A stretch of DNA of 64,000 nt from Acridotheres tristis (Eukaryota > Chordata > Aves > Passeriformes > Sturnidae), in assembly GCA_037013685.1 (NCBI GenBank), contig CM072886.1, forward strand, positions 24,373,080 to 24,437,079, in the 5' to 3' direction. Positions within the stretch are counted from its first letter, which is position 1; every line of letters starts with the position of its first letter. This document shows, piece by piece, positions 48,961-60,580 of this stretch. The translations under genes were made by a program, and so were the position numbers. The notes under the pieces are model-generated. The model was not told the origin of the DNA. It ran no database searches and saw only the letters and a list, made by a program, of their open reading frames with translations.

Positions 48961-51490
48961 TACTTTAGTAAAATGAATAATCCTCTCACCAAATCCAGTC
49001 ACATTGTCACTACTGACCCTGCAGTGCAAACTGTATTAGTCTTAGACTTGCTGCCCTCAGTGCATTCCTGTTTTAGCACACCCTAAACTTAGAAAAGAAA
49101 TTAAAGAGAAGAAAGACTATTCACCGTTGAAACTGTTCACACTGCTATAAAGTGCCAGCTTAATCCAGCAATGGGCTTGATAGGCACCCAGATCCAGCAG
49201 GGTCCCAGAGGCAAAAGTCCCTGGAAACACAGAGACACCCCATGATCCCAGTGGGAAAGCTTTGGAGCACAGGGTCTCAGAGCCTCTCTGGACCTACAGC
49301 AAGCCCTAAAATCACGAGCCAATATCTCAGCCCTGCTCTAGCCTAAGGGCTACGTGACTACACAGATTTCAGCTGTCCCTGGTGCAAAACGTATCACTCT
49401 TACTTATGTGCATATAATAAATGAACGGAGATTATTCCATATTTCCTCTAAACTGCCACTTTGCAAACTATGACCAATCTGACTGTCCAACATAATAAAT
49501 GACAATTTAACTCTGTTCATTACAGGCACTATCACAGCTACTTCAGTGCAAAGTTGTGATTGTGTTGTGGTGTAATGAAGCATGTCCCAGCTTGCTGACA
49601 GCATTATGGTCTCTGGTAATTATCCTATTTATCTTATCTCTGTGAGTCATAGAATAAACAGAACAAGTGGTAAGTGAAGATTTGTGGTTAAGACAATGTT
49701 AGGTTGCCTTTTTTCAGATCAACCCTGTTGAGCTATGAAGGATATACAAATCCTTGGCAGAAATATCTCTAAATCAATTCTATGAGGAGTTGCTTGGTGG
49801 CTTTTATGTGCTTGTTTTATCCTTTGGTAATCGATGACCTATTTTAGCTTTGATCTGACAGTAAGATTCAGAAATCACTTTCCCCCACATAAAACTACTA
49901 CTTCAAATTGCAGATGATTTAAAAATGGGAAAGGATATAAGGTAAACCAAGCCCATCAATACTGAATAATCCTCTTTCACCCAGCTCATGCCTTTAACCT
50001 GAAGTATGTAATTTAAACAAATTCTGATCATGATACAAAGCAATGTACGAATTAAGTGAATTCTATTCTGTGATTTGAAGTTGTCTTAACCAATCATGAT
50101 GAAGCCACAGAAAAGTTGATGTACCTGAAATTCAGTGACAAGTTTCTATGTCTGCAGTACATCTGTGTTTACCAGCTTTGGCTTTGTTGAGGTCAGTTTT
50201 GCTTCACCAAGGGTCAGTTGCTGCAGCAAGTCTGGAAAATCAAAAAGTGCCATTAAAGGTATATAGCCATTTGTATGAGAGTTTGTTTGACTGGAAATGA
50301 GCATTTAAAGTTCATTCTCTTATTATCTGTGTTACAAAAATTGCTAAAAGGGCTTCAAATAGTGGTATTTCTGCTGATGGTTCCATCAGTGGCTAATGCC
50401 TATGTTTAGATCCTGTTACAAACATCTCATAATTCCAACAAGAAAACCCAGCTTAATGACACTGTGCCCTTCATTTATTACTTTTCGATATATGTGCTCT
50501 TTGTATGAACAAACTTCTTTCACCAAAATTACCTGGGGAGACATTTCATAACATTTATAGTTTCTGTCATCAGAGGTAAAGATATATAGTAGAAACATCA
50601 GTTCTGTCTAGAACATATTGCCTCTGAAATGATCCTTCTCTTTGCCAGCACTACACAAATCTTCATGGAGAGGGATGCAATATTCCTTCATCAATTAAGT
50701 GCCAATAACACTACAAGATGTTGTTTGCTTGCTTTTCTCTTATTTGAAAAGTAGGATTAACTATGCAAGAGAACTAGTAAGGGAGAGGAGCCTGCTTTAA
50801 CCACAATTGTTTGTTTCACTTTAGTGTCCCTGGGAAGGCTTCAAAGGCTTTATTTAGCACTTTGAGATAGGGAAATAGTAAAGCAAGGTGGCAACCAGAA
50901 TTTTAGTTTTATAGGAAATTTCACTAGTTTGAAGCTTGTTTCCACTCTAAAGCAGAACAAAATGGCACATGAAAATATTTGAGGAGAAGGCTGGATAGGA
51001 GGTAAGTAAGGTTAAATATTTTCCTTCAGTTTGTCTTCTTTTTCCATTCTTTCCAATATAAGATTCAACATGTTTAGAAAGGCCATTTGTTTTAAAATGC
51101 TAAACATTCCCAAACAAAAATAAATTGAGTTAAACCATCTCATTAATAGAATTAAATTCTTCATTATATGAATATTCAGCCTTGCCTTAAGCATATTTTT
51201 AAATGAGAGAATATTACACCAGGGAAAATGATCCACTTTTGCTTTATGAAGCAGAATAATAGGATGTTCTGCTGCAGGGTAGCTATGTGCTAAAGGGCAG
51301 TGGAAGAGGCTAGGAATCTTCTCATTTTTTTTGTCTTTGGCTGCTCACTCCTTTTTCCCTCAGATCTTGTGTACCTGACTGAAAAACAGCCAGGTACTGT
51401 GTCTGCTAACCTGGTAGAGCATGGCCAGTGGGGAGAAATTATGGACTGTGGCCAGGCAGAAGGGATAAATAATGAAAATATTTAAGAATT
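48961..51490. other. Unique AT-rich sequence, no gene seen
   Basis: Only short frames (60-80 codons) with no domain. No further repeat recognised. Confidence 0.5.
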
Positions 51491-52115
51491 TCATAGAATC
51501 ATGAAGTACCAGGTTGGAAGGGAACCTCAAGAATCAGCTTGTGCAACCTTTCTTGGCAAGAGCAGAGTCTAGACAAGATGGCCCAACACCCTGTCCAACT
51601 GGATCTTACAACTGGCTGATGTTGGGAAATCCACCACTTCTCTGGGGAGATTGTTCCAGTGTCTGGTATTTCTCATCGTGAAAAATTTTCCTCTTGTCTC
51701 CAACTGAAATTTCCTCAGGAAGAACTTGGACCCATTAACTCCCGTATTTTCCACGTAACTCCTTTCAAAAAGGGAGTCTCCAACTTCTTGGTAGCCACCC
51801 TTTAAATACTGGAACATGGTGATAAGGTGTCCACCAAGCCCTGTTTTCTCCAGGCTGAACACACCCAGCTCTCTCAGCCATTTTCATAGAACAGGCTTCC
51901 TGGTCCTTTGGTCATCTTTGTGAGCCCTCTCTAAACCCTCTCCAGCCTGTTCACATCCTTTTTGAAAAACAAGGATCAAACCTTTACACAGTGTTCCAGG
52001 TGTGGGCTGGCAAGTGCTGAGTGGAGTGGAATAATGATTTCTTTATTTCTTCTGGTGATGCCCTTGTTGATGCAACCCATAATCACTTTCCCGTTGACTT
52101 TCTTTGCTGCTGAAA
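51491..52115 (-). mobile_element. CR1 LINE, about 625 bp, 5'-truncated, minus strand
   Basis: It starts at its 3' tail with TTCATAGAATCATGAAGTACC. The minus-strand frame 51569-51862 reads the decayed C-terminus of the CR1 reverse transcriptase, including FFTMRNTRHWNNLPREVVDF, close to the family's FFT.RV..HWN.LPREVV signature. It continues into the region giving TTCCAGGTGTGGGCTGGC and ATGCAACCCATAATCACTTTCC on the plus strand. The upstream polymerase and ORF1 are missing. The relic cannot make a working enzyme. Confidence 0.96.
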
Positions 52116-52914
52116 GAGATATCAGGAAAAGAAGGATATGGTGATTTTAAAAAATTCCAGTGCACTTACTTGAGGTTGAAAAAGTTTCTTTTGCATTTTC
52201 CTGTAAAACCTGTTAATGTGCTGAATATAAACTAGGGTATTGTGCCTCTAAAGTTATAGATTTTGGCTGTGAGTTCTGTCTTGTTTGAAACATAAGCTGA
52301 TCAATTGCATAATGTCCTTACAGAAACACACTATCAAGGACAAAAAATATCAGAATTTCAAAAGTCCTGAGCATTTACTCTTCTCACTGAGTTCTGATAA
52401 GAGTAATGAATGTTCACTGCCTCTCAAACTATGCTTGAAAGTTGTGATTTTCCTCATTGTTTTCATGATGGATATGACATTAAATTTATATCAACTCAGT
52501 GTAGCCGTTTTATAAGCATCACACACTGAAGTGAAACAGAAGGACCTCAAGGAAAATAAAATGGAGATTGGCTAGGGATTTCAGCTTGGAGGAAGATACC
52601 AACCATCATTGCATCTTTTTCAAAATCTTTAGACACAGGCTCAGTGTTACACTGGAAGAGAGTTTTGTGTATCAGGACCGGAGATACAAGCAGGCACAAA
52701 TAGGCACAAAGTGTACAAGGTACAGGAAATTCAATATTGAACCAGACAAAGGTGGTTTTGCAAGGCCATCTTTCTGCCAATACTGCTTAGCTGCTCTCTT
52801 CAAGGGGTTTATACTTCACCACTGTTCCCAGAATAAGTCAGCAAAGTCTGAGTAGCCAGTTCTTCAGCCAGTTTGAACTACTGTCTCCTTTGAAGTCTGT
52901 GAGGAATCACAAGT
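52116..52914. other. Unique sequence, no gene seen
   Basis: A 95-codon plus frame at 52568-52855 has a cysteine-containing C-terminal part, but no family was recognised and no splice signals frame it. Confidence 0.45.
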
Positions 52915-53095
52915 TTGTAATTGCCATGGGCCTGGCCCAAGGTTTCTAAATAAGAATAGACATTAATTACACATGGAAATAGCCATCAATTCCAGATTGC
53001 ATTGAGAGACAATGGTTATAATCTAATTGTAGTTTTCCACTTTTCATGACAGTCCATGACGCCAGCAGGTTATTTAATTATAGATTCTTTTCTCA
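52915..53095. promoter_or_regulatory. Candidate conserved non-coding element
   Basis: A repeat-free block with many ordered motifs: GTAATTGCCATGGGCC, GACATTAATTACACATGG, ATAATCTAATTGTAG and TTATTTAATTATAGATTC. Several TAATTA/CAATTA cores lie within 180 bp. Texture resembles a developmental enhancer; not tested by alignment. Confidence 0.32.
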
Positions 53096-54490
53096 GCCCA
53101 GGATACTTTTTTATTGCTATCTGGAAAAACTAGATGAAATTAATTAAGAAATAAGGTGTTAGACATTAGGTCAAGATGAATAGGCCCATCCAAGAAAGTA
53201 TGAAAATACTGCTGAATATTTATTCAAAAATCTGATGAAATCACAGAGGTATCAAGACAATGAAAGAGCCACAGTTTTTCCAAGGTAAGAAGACTGCTTG
53301 AATGGTCCTCCATTTCTTTTCAGTCTACCCCTACAGCTCACTTCCTCATTAAAGACCTGTGTACAGCCAATTTTTAATATGAGTTTTTGTGTTCATCCTG
53401 CTTTTAGTCTATAACTTTGCTAAGGCATCTCTGGCTGCTCAGTAACAGACCATCCAAAGCCTTAAATAGAAAGATGTTGGCGTTTCACATGAAGAAGCAA
53501 TAGCCACAATTTTTTATTTGTTTTTTAATACCCCCTCATGATTGTTCCAACAATGATGTGATGGTTATCCTACTTAAACTGTAGCACTATGTAATCTTGG
53601 AGCACAAACCTTTTTCTTTTCTCTGGAGAGAGGTTAATGCCTGTTTCCCACCACCCTTGCAAGTACATCCCTGTCTTTCATAAAGCATAGCCAAAAACTT
53701 TAAAAGCTGCCAGCTGAGTAAAAGCATCATTGCACACCGAAGCTAAAGGTTACATTAAAGGAAACATCTCTTCATTCAGTATTTACTAGGAAGAAAACAA
53801 GGCCTTTTTAAAGAACCCTTTTGTTCTTTCCCACATAGGGAAAGGTTTCTTCCCATTTATGGGCTTCACAGAACAGACATTTCTGCTTTTGAGTCTTCTA
53901 GCAGATATTTAAAAAGTTCAGTCAAGCTAAAGACTATGCTCCATCCTTGGCATGCTGGACATGGGACTAACGCTTCAGAAAGCTTCCTGGCAAAGATCAA
54001 AATGAGCAAAGTGAAAGGGGTGGTAAATGCTGAAGAATTCATTCACTTCCAAAAAAACTGTCAGAATGAGGTGTTTTCATCTTGACTGACTGCCTGCTTT
54101 GATAGTACATTGTCCTTACTCACTATACTTCGTCCATGTGCTTTGTCAAAGTGGAGTGAAGTCCATATGGAAGCAATAGGTTATTATTGCATTTTAAGTT
54201 ATTTCTAAATTATCTCTTTTTCTTTCTTTTTTCTTTTTCTTTTTTTTTCCCCTGTATCAGCATTGTGTGCCTAGTAGATTTAAAGAATACAATAAAAAGT
54301 TCCTGGTAGAGAAATATGCTGGTTGATACTGGCTAGCTGTCAGATGCCCACCTAGCTGCTATCACTTCTCCTTAACTGGACGTGGGCAGAAAATAGGACG
54401 ATAAAATTTATGGTTTAGAATGAAGACAGAGGGATCATTTATCGTCCACCAAACTGATGCTTCCTCATGTCTTCAGCAAGTCTGACATGT
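53096..54490. other. Unique sequence ending in a long pyrimidine tract
   Basis: No gene seen. A 41-base uninterrupted pyrimidine run (54213-54253) is followed by GTATCAG, the layout of a 3' splice acceptor. No downstream coding exon was identified. Confidence 0.5.
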
Positions 54491-54630
54491 ATTTACTCTG
54501 TTGGCCTCTTCCATAATGCCAGTTTGTCATAAATTTGGACAATTACCAATAAAAGCAATAGAGAAGTTGCTGGCTGGTTTGAAATAGCAGCGAAATATTG
54601 CTGCATTGATCTCATTTCACGTTGGTAAGG
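54491..54630. promoter_or_regulatory. Candidate conserved non-coding element
   Basis: Unique block with TTTGGACAATTACCAATAAA, GCAGCGAAATATTGCTGC (near-palindromic) and GATCTCATTTCACGTTGG. Texture-based guess. Confidence 0.27.
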
Positions 54631-54852
54631 AGGACAGAGAGACCATGATTTTCACCTAATTCTGTCTTCCTTTCAGCCCAGCCCCGTGGGCATTTAGGAA
54701 TTCCCAATAGGCACTCAAGAATAAATAGCAACATAGGAATCATAGGGACGCACCTGCCAACAACAGAAAATCACCCATTTCCAGCATGTGGCTGATGCTG
54801 CTGATTACTTCAGCAGACACTCCGGGGATGGAAGAGAAAAAGCTTACAACAT

Positions 54853-55440
54853 CATAGAATACAGAATTATAGAATTATAGGATACTCTGGGCTGGAAGGG
54901 ACCCACAATGATCAAGTCCAGCTCTTGGCCCTGCACAGTACAGCCCCAACAGTCACACCTGAGAACATTGTCCAAACTCTTGTTGTGTTCTGTCATGCTT
55001 GGTGCTGTAACCACTTCCCTGGAGAGCCTATTCCAGTGCCCAAACACCCTCTGAGTGAAGAAACTTCTCCTAATATCCAGCCTGAACGTCTTCTGGCACA
55101 GCTTCATGCCATTCCCTCTGGTTCTATCACACAGTGACAAAAGAGATCCGTGTCTGCCTCCCCTTCCCCTCACGAGGAATTTATAACTGCAATGAGCTCG
55201 GTGACCTCAGGTGATGTCAGCCACTTCCCTTCCAGACCCTTCAGTGTTTTCCTACCTCTCCTTTGGTCACTCTATAATAGTTTAATATCTTCCTTATATT
55301 GTGTCACCCAGAAGAGCACACATTACTCAAGGTGAGACCAGCGCAGAACAGAACAGGACAATCATCTCCCTCAACAAGCTGGCAATGCTGTGCTATCCAA
55401 TTCAGGGCATATATTTTCTTGCTGTTCTGCCTGTAGCAGG
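54853..55440 (-). mobile_element. CR1 LINE, about 590 bp, 5'-truncated, minus strand
   Basis: The tail has CATAGAATACAGAATTATAG (terminal octamers). The minus frame 54844-55173 reads RT C-terminal relics such as RRSFFTQRVFGHWNRLSREV. Further upstream family blocks appear on the plus strand: GAGACCAGCGCAGAACAGAAC, GACAATCATCTCCCTCAAC and AAGCTGGCAATGCTGTGC. It belongs to the same CR1 group and orientation as 25755-26000. The frame is interrupted, so it is inactive. Confidence 0.95.
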
Positions 55441-58400
55441 ATTTCCAAACTCTGTGATGTTCCCAAGAATGTGTTATCCTATATAAGAGAATTTAGGGTT
55501 TCAAAAAGCTATTCCTGGACTAAAGCTTTTCATGGTGGCAGAGACCTTGTGGATAAGGATGCTTGTCTTCTCTTAAAGAAAGGCTACCTTCAGGGTAGGG
55601 CCATAATGGATCTGACACAGGAAATCTAGTCTGAGCAGAAAACTTTTAAAATGCTTAATTTCTGTACTTCAAATGCTGGAAAGAGTGAAGGAGATAGGAA
55701 AAGTTGATTCTTTTAAATTTATTTTTCTTTTGTTCCAGTCTTGTTTAGAAAAGCAATTTCCTCAGACCCATCCATTCCTGTCTGATTTGACAGACTCCCC
55801 CTTCACCAGTATTCTAAAATAGCATTGAGCATGCAAAATTAGGAATCCCATTTTTCAAAACTGAACGGGTTTCCAAATAGTCTTTCCTGTTTCCTTTCTC
55901 CATTTTCACTTGCATACATATGTCTCAGGGGCATCTTTTGGCACATTAAAACATCATACCTGTTCCTACTATTTGATTTGGGCTCTGAGCTTGATTTTTA
56001 TATAAGATTGTTGGCAGACCCTGCCAGCTTTGTCAATATTCTGCTGTAAAATACCACTGTTCAATCTGAAGCTGATGCCTGGCTAGGAAAATTGCAGTGG
56101 CAGCTGCAAGGAAGCTGGAAGTTGACCACTGTCTTATGTGATGAATGCAGCAGCAGCAGTGCCATGCTGGGTGCAAGAGTGTCATTTGCACCTCAAAAGA
56201 AGCCTGCCAACATGAAGACTGGAGGTTTAATGAAAGGCATTTTATCACCCAAAATTCTTCAAGTAACAGTTGTCTTTTTGAGGAAAAAAAGCTTTAATTG
56301 CCAGATTGTCTTTACCCTTTGTTAAAGGAGGAAATTTTTTTGTTCTTTTAATACCAACGTAGAGGCCGCTCAGTGTCATGTTCTGATTCACATAACACCA
56401 GAGGAAATTGATGGAGATGGGTTTGTCCTGGTGATATTGAAAAGGGAATGGGCTTGTGCTCCAAGGTCTTCTCACAAAACACTATCTGCAAGTTAAATGG
56501 ATGCCATAATATAGCTAGAGAATATGTACTCCCATACAACTACACAGCTTTCATTGCTCATGTCAGACATGGACTCTCACTCAGTTCTACCTCAGCACAC
56601 TCACTGGGATCCCATCTAAGCTTCCAGCTCTTTACTTTGTGAAAATATCTCCTAATAGTGACTCTGGCTCTTCACCAGGAAAGACACAAACTCATCGCTC
56701 ATTGCTCGTTTCTTCTGTTTTCAAGTGTGCATACAGCTCGACAAACTCCACTCTTGTAGCACGTCAAAAGCACTCATAGGCATTTTCAAGAGTGGAAGGA
56801 CTTGCTCAGGTTACTAACCTGGTGTTTGAAGGAATATTTATTTGGGTAAGTTCCAGAATTTTCTTGTTGAAGTTGAGCACAGATTGATGAATGATCAGAG
56901 AGATTATAAGAAGTTTAGACAGATTATTTAGTTTATAAAGTTATCCAATCTACCAAAAAATCTGAGTGCTGTGAAGCCACCACATGAGCTCTGATTGATC
57001 CCTTGCTATGCTATAGGCTTAAGCTCTGGGACAGTTAGATCCTTCTCACCTATCTCTTGGGAGAACTTGTCCGACATAAATTGGGTTTTTTTCTATGACA
57101 TATTATATGGGAAAACAATATTTAATTACATTAAAAGTTAGCTATGTTTTTTTTTCCTTTTTGTTTAAATTCTCCTCTGGTGGATGTTGTGATACTGCAT
57201 TAGGACCATTGTGGAAGACATTGTACTGAAGGAGCAAGTGACCTTGGGAAAGTCATATCAGCTCTATTGAACCTTGTACTTAGGGTTTGAGAAGCCCAGA
57301 TGTCAGTCAGCTGACATAGATGGCATAAGGAATTTTTGCTGGAAGATCCAGTGCTGGCCTGTGCTCCACTCTGGTGAGTGTTATGAAAGACACCTGTCAG
57401 GAGAAGGTTTTGTTTGTTACAAATGATAAAAGGTCCCATTGTGTAGGAGGAAGGAGGAACGGCTCTGTGGATGTGATCTACACAGTGTCCCATGGAAAAA
57501 AGCAGCCAAGGTCTGTCCTATGCTGCACAAAAGCAGGATCCCCAGTATCCAAAGGGTTGTATTTGCCCATTACCTGTATTCCTCCTTTTATTCTACTTAA
57601 TTAAAACAGCTATTTTATTACAGCATCATTAGCTGAGCCTTTTTCAGTAATACCCAGAAAGAATCTTGCACCACTGATCACCACCACCCTGATGCAGAAC
57701 AGATACATGCAGGTATCTCTGCATAGTATCATGTCTCAGTTTATTGAGATTCTCGTCCATCTCAGTTACTCTCATCTTTGCAGAAGTGATGTCATGTTTT
57801 GAAGACGAGGTCTAAGACTTAGAATTAGGGAGAAGTGCTACCTGCATTTAAGCAAATTTTACAGGAAAAAAATCTTGGAGGATGAAAATGTAAACCACCT
57901 CACATCCCCAGGGCAACTTCATCCTGCCTTCCTTTCTGCATCCAGTGTCACAGACAGCCCCACCTGCAGAGGCAGCTTGCTATCTGGGACATTCTCCTAC
58001 CATTGTGCTTCCCAAAGGACTGCTTCCCACGAGCCACAGGATAGTCACCTCACTGCCCTGCCCTGGGCAGCCTCTTCCCCAAATATCACAGGCTTCCCTG
58101 AGAATGGTCCATTACTGGTGGCATACCAGTAACATTCTGTGCTTTCAGGCCTGTCAAAGACAAATCATCCTCTCTGAGAGGGTTTTCAAGTAGTCCTTCA
58201 GCATAAGTCTAGAAATTAGATCTGTGAATTGCTTTTCATACTGAAGCAGGTTTTATCTTGCTTACAGTCTGTAAATGCACAGCCCAGTACTCAACATCCA
58301 TGCTCTTAGTCTGGTATAGACAAAAACACTACTGTAACATCCTGGCATAATTTTCAGCACTTTCTCTCTTAGTACAAGATATACTTTTCCATCCAAAAAG

Positions 58401-59258
58401 TTTTACACATCATATCCATTAGTTTTAAAACTATATATTAAAATATATTAAAAAAATCCTTACTAGTAATAATGTACAATAATTATTTAAAATAGTCATT
58501 GTTCAACACAGTAGTATCTGGTATTATGAATAAAGCAAAGAGATTCCTACATTCTCCCAGCATGTAATACACTCTACATTTTAGGGGACTTTCATAACAT
58601 GTATTAGGTATGTCTGTGGCCATTATGTTTGTAAGTGTATTTGAGGGGGAAATAAACTATGCATTATAGCACACTTAAAAAGCATACTTAATATAAACTA
58701 AAAATAAATACCTCTCTGCAGAGACTGACTTCTCTAAATAAGATCTGTGCAGTAAAGATCTTCCATATATTAAAAAAATATTTATTAAGGTCATTGCCTC
58801 TGGGAATATCTCAAAAGTAGTAAGTTGTGACAAAATTATTCTAGAAAATAATTCTAGACAAACCACAGGTTCCAGCATGGAACACAAACTCTCCAAGGTC
58901 CAGTTATATGGGACCTGGTCTCCATTTTCCTAGAGAAGTCACAGCCGTGGGCTGAAGTGCCTTGTACTCTCCTTGCTCAGGTCAGCAGGCACAGGTTTGT
59001 GACAATGAGAAGCCAGGACCTTGAGCAGGGAGTCATCTCAGCTATCCCATGAGTAATCTCCATGAGGATGTCTGTAAGACTCAGAAGGCATCTCATTTAG
59101 AGCAGTACTTTTTTAGAAGTATCTCATGAACCCCTGAGCTTCTGGGACCCCACATCAGCCTGTCTTCACAAAACAGGTGCCAGTGATGCCTTAGGATTTT
59201 AGTTTTTCTATTTTTCAAATCCTATGTATTAGTGTATAATTCTAAACTCCATATAGAG
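55441..59258. other. Unique AT-rich sequence, no gene seen
   Basis: Frames of 60-97 codons only, overlapping on both strands. No repeat recognised. Confidence 0.5.
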
Positions 59259-59614
59259 TGTTAGTTAACTCTCTTCACATTTTGGTTAGACAAAAAAGTC
59301 CCTCTAGGCCTGAAATTCAACCCTACTCAGGCCCCAAAAAGTATAAACAAAAGTGAATTGGGGCTGGGCAAACTGGGGGTATATGACTTCATTACCTGAA
59401 GCTGCAGTCAGAGGATTAACCCCTTATACGTAAATGGACCAAATTTATACCTGTCTGAAAAACTCATGGCTATCGTCCATTTAGGGTGTAGCCCCTTGGG
59501 GAGGTTTTGTCTGCCCTTAATGTACCTGAAGGCCCTTCATTAAATATATCCACTTTTATTCTTTTAACTTTGTTTGCCCTCTGTTTGTAGGTCAGCCCAA
59601 AAACGGTATGACCA
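59259..59614 (+). mobile_element. Probable solo LTR, ERVL-like, plus strand, approximate bounds
   Basis: A TATAAA box at 59342-59347 is followed by GAATTGGGGCTGGGC and a GC-richer leader. An ATTAAA polyA signal comes at 59539-59544, then a T-rich GTTTGCCCTCTGTTTG region closing near GGTATGACCA. The order U3-TATA-R-polyA-U5 is complete and the text resembles songbird ERVL-type LTRs. TG at 59259 and CA at 59614 are the best end candidates, but no target duplication is visible, so the bounds are tentative. Confidence 0.65.
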
Positions 59615-60486
59615 GGCACATGTTCCATTCCACATTGAAACTCTTCTGGTGCTCTTTCACTTCAGCTGTTGCTTAGCCATTGAGAATCAGATTCATTCCC
59701 TTGGGGATCTGGATCTCCACATGGCTAGTGGAGATGAGAAGGTACCCAAGCTTGGCTCGGTGGGATGCACACTGATGCTCTCATTCAGGCACCTAAAATG
59801 AGGTCATCAGTGAAGTTTCTTTTAGGATCTAGACCCATATATCAACAGCAAAAAAAAAAAGAAAAATGAACACAGGGCACTTCACTAGCCTAGAGAAAAC
59901 CAAGCACAGCGACCCAATAAACAATCAAGACATTGTAATTGCAGACCTCATAGCTAAATTGTAACTTCTTACTGCTGCAATTTTAAAACTATCTCATCTA
60001 GTTGTTCATTGCACAAAGCCGCTAAATGTATCACTAAAGATGGGTGAGCTACTTACATATTACTACATCAGTGGTTGTCACAGTGAAAATGTCCAGATTA
60101 TTTCACAACTCTTTATTGTGGGGGAACATGTTCAACATTTTGCATATGGCAGACTTCTGCCTTTCAAACTACTTAAACACTTCTTTAAGCTTTTAACATT
60201 AAAGTGAACAAAAGAAGCATTGCTGGTTCTCTATCATTCAGCAAACGACAGTACTTCACTGCACAGCCCTGAAGACACACTATTTAGGGCACAATCTTTC
60301 TTTTCAGAACAGGGATATAATGCCAAAAAAAGTCTCTCCAGAAATGCTTAAAATGATTATTTGAAGGAAGCACTTACTCAAGCCTATTTGTCTTGAGAAA
60401 TTACTTTTTAATCCTCTATCTCAAATACAGCTGTAATCCACATATTTTCAATTCAATTTGTTGTTTAATTGAACTAGTTGATCAAA

Positions 60487-60527
60487 TTTATACATTTAGA
60501 GTATAGCTTATTTATACATTTAGAGTA
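60487..60527. repeat. 17-bp direct repeat, 24-bp period
   Basis: TTTATACATTTAGAGTA occurs at 60487-60503 and at 60511-60527 with no mismatch, separated by 7 bp. Confidence 0.95.
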
Positions 60528-60553
60528 AATTCAAATATCTTTTTTTTTTTCAG

Positions 60554-60580
60554 ACAACTGAAGTAAATGGTCCAGTCAAG
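60554..60580 (+). other. Microexon-like 27-nt segment
   Basis: A run of T ending in CAG (60540-60553) directly precedes 27 nt, which are followed by AAG|GTGACA. The 27 nt are in frame in one phase as TTEVNGPVK, and the length is a multiple of three. The donor is weaker than the GTRAGT consensus and no neighbouring exon was identified, so a chance arrangement is quite possible. Confidence 0.2.

Noticed and set aside
52568..52855. 95-codon ORF with cysteines near its C-terminus
   Set aside because: It looked briefly like a zinc-binding fragment, but the cysteine spacing fits no family I know and no splice sites frame it.
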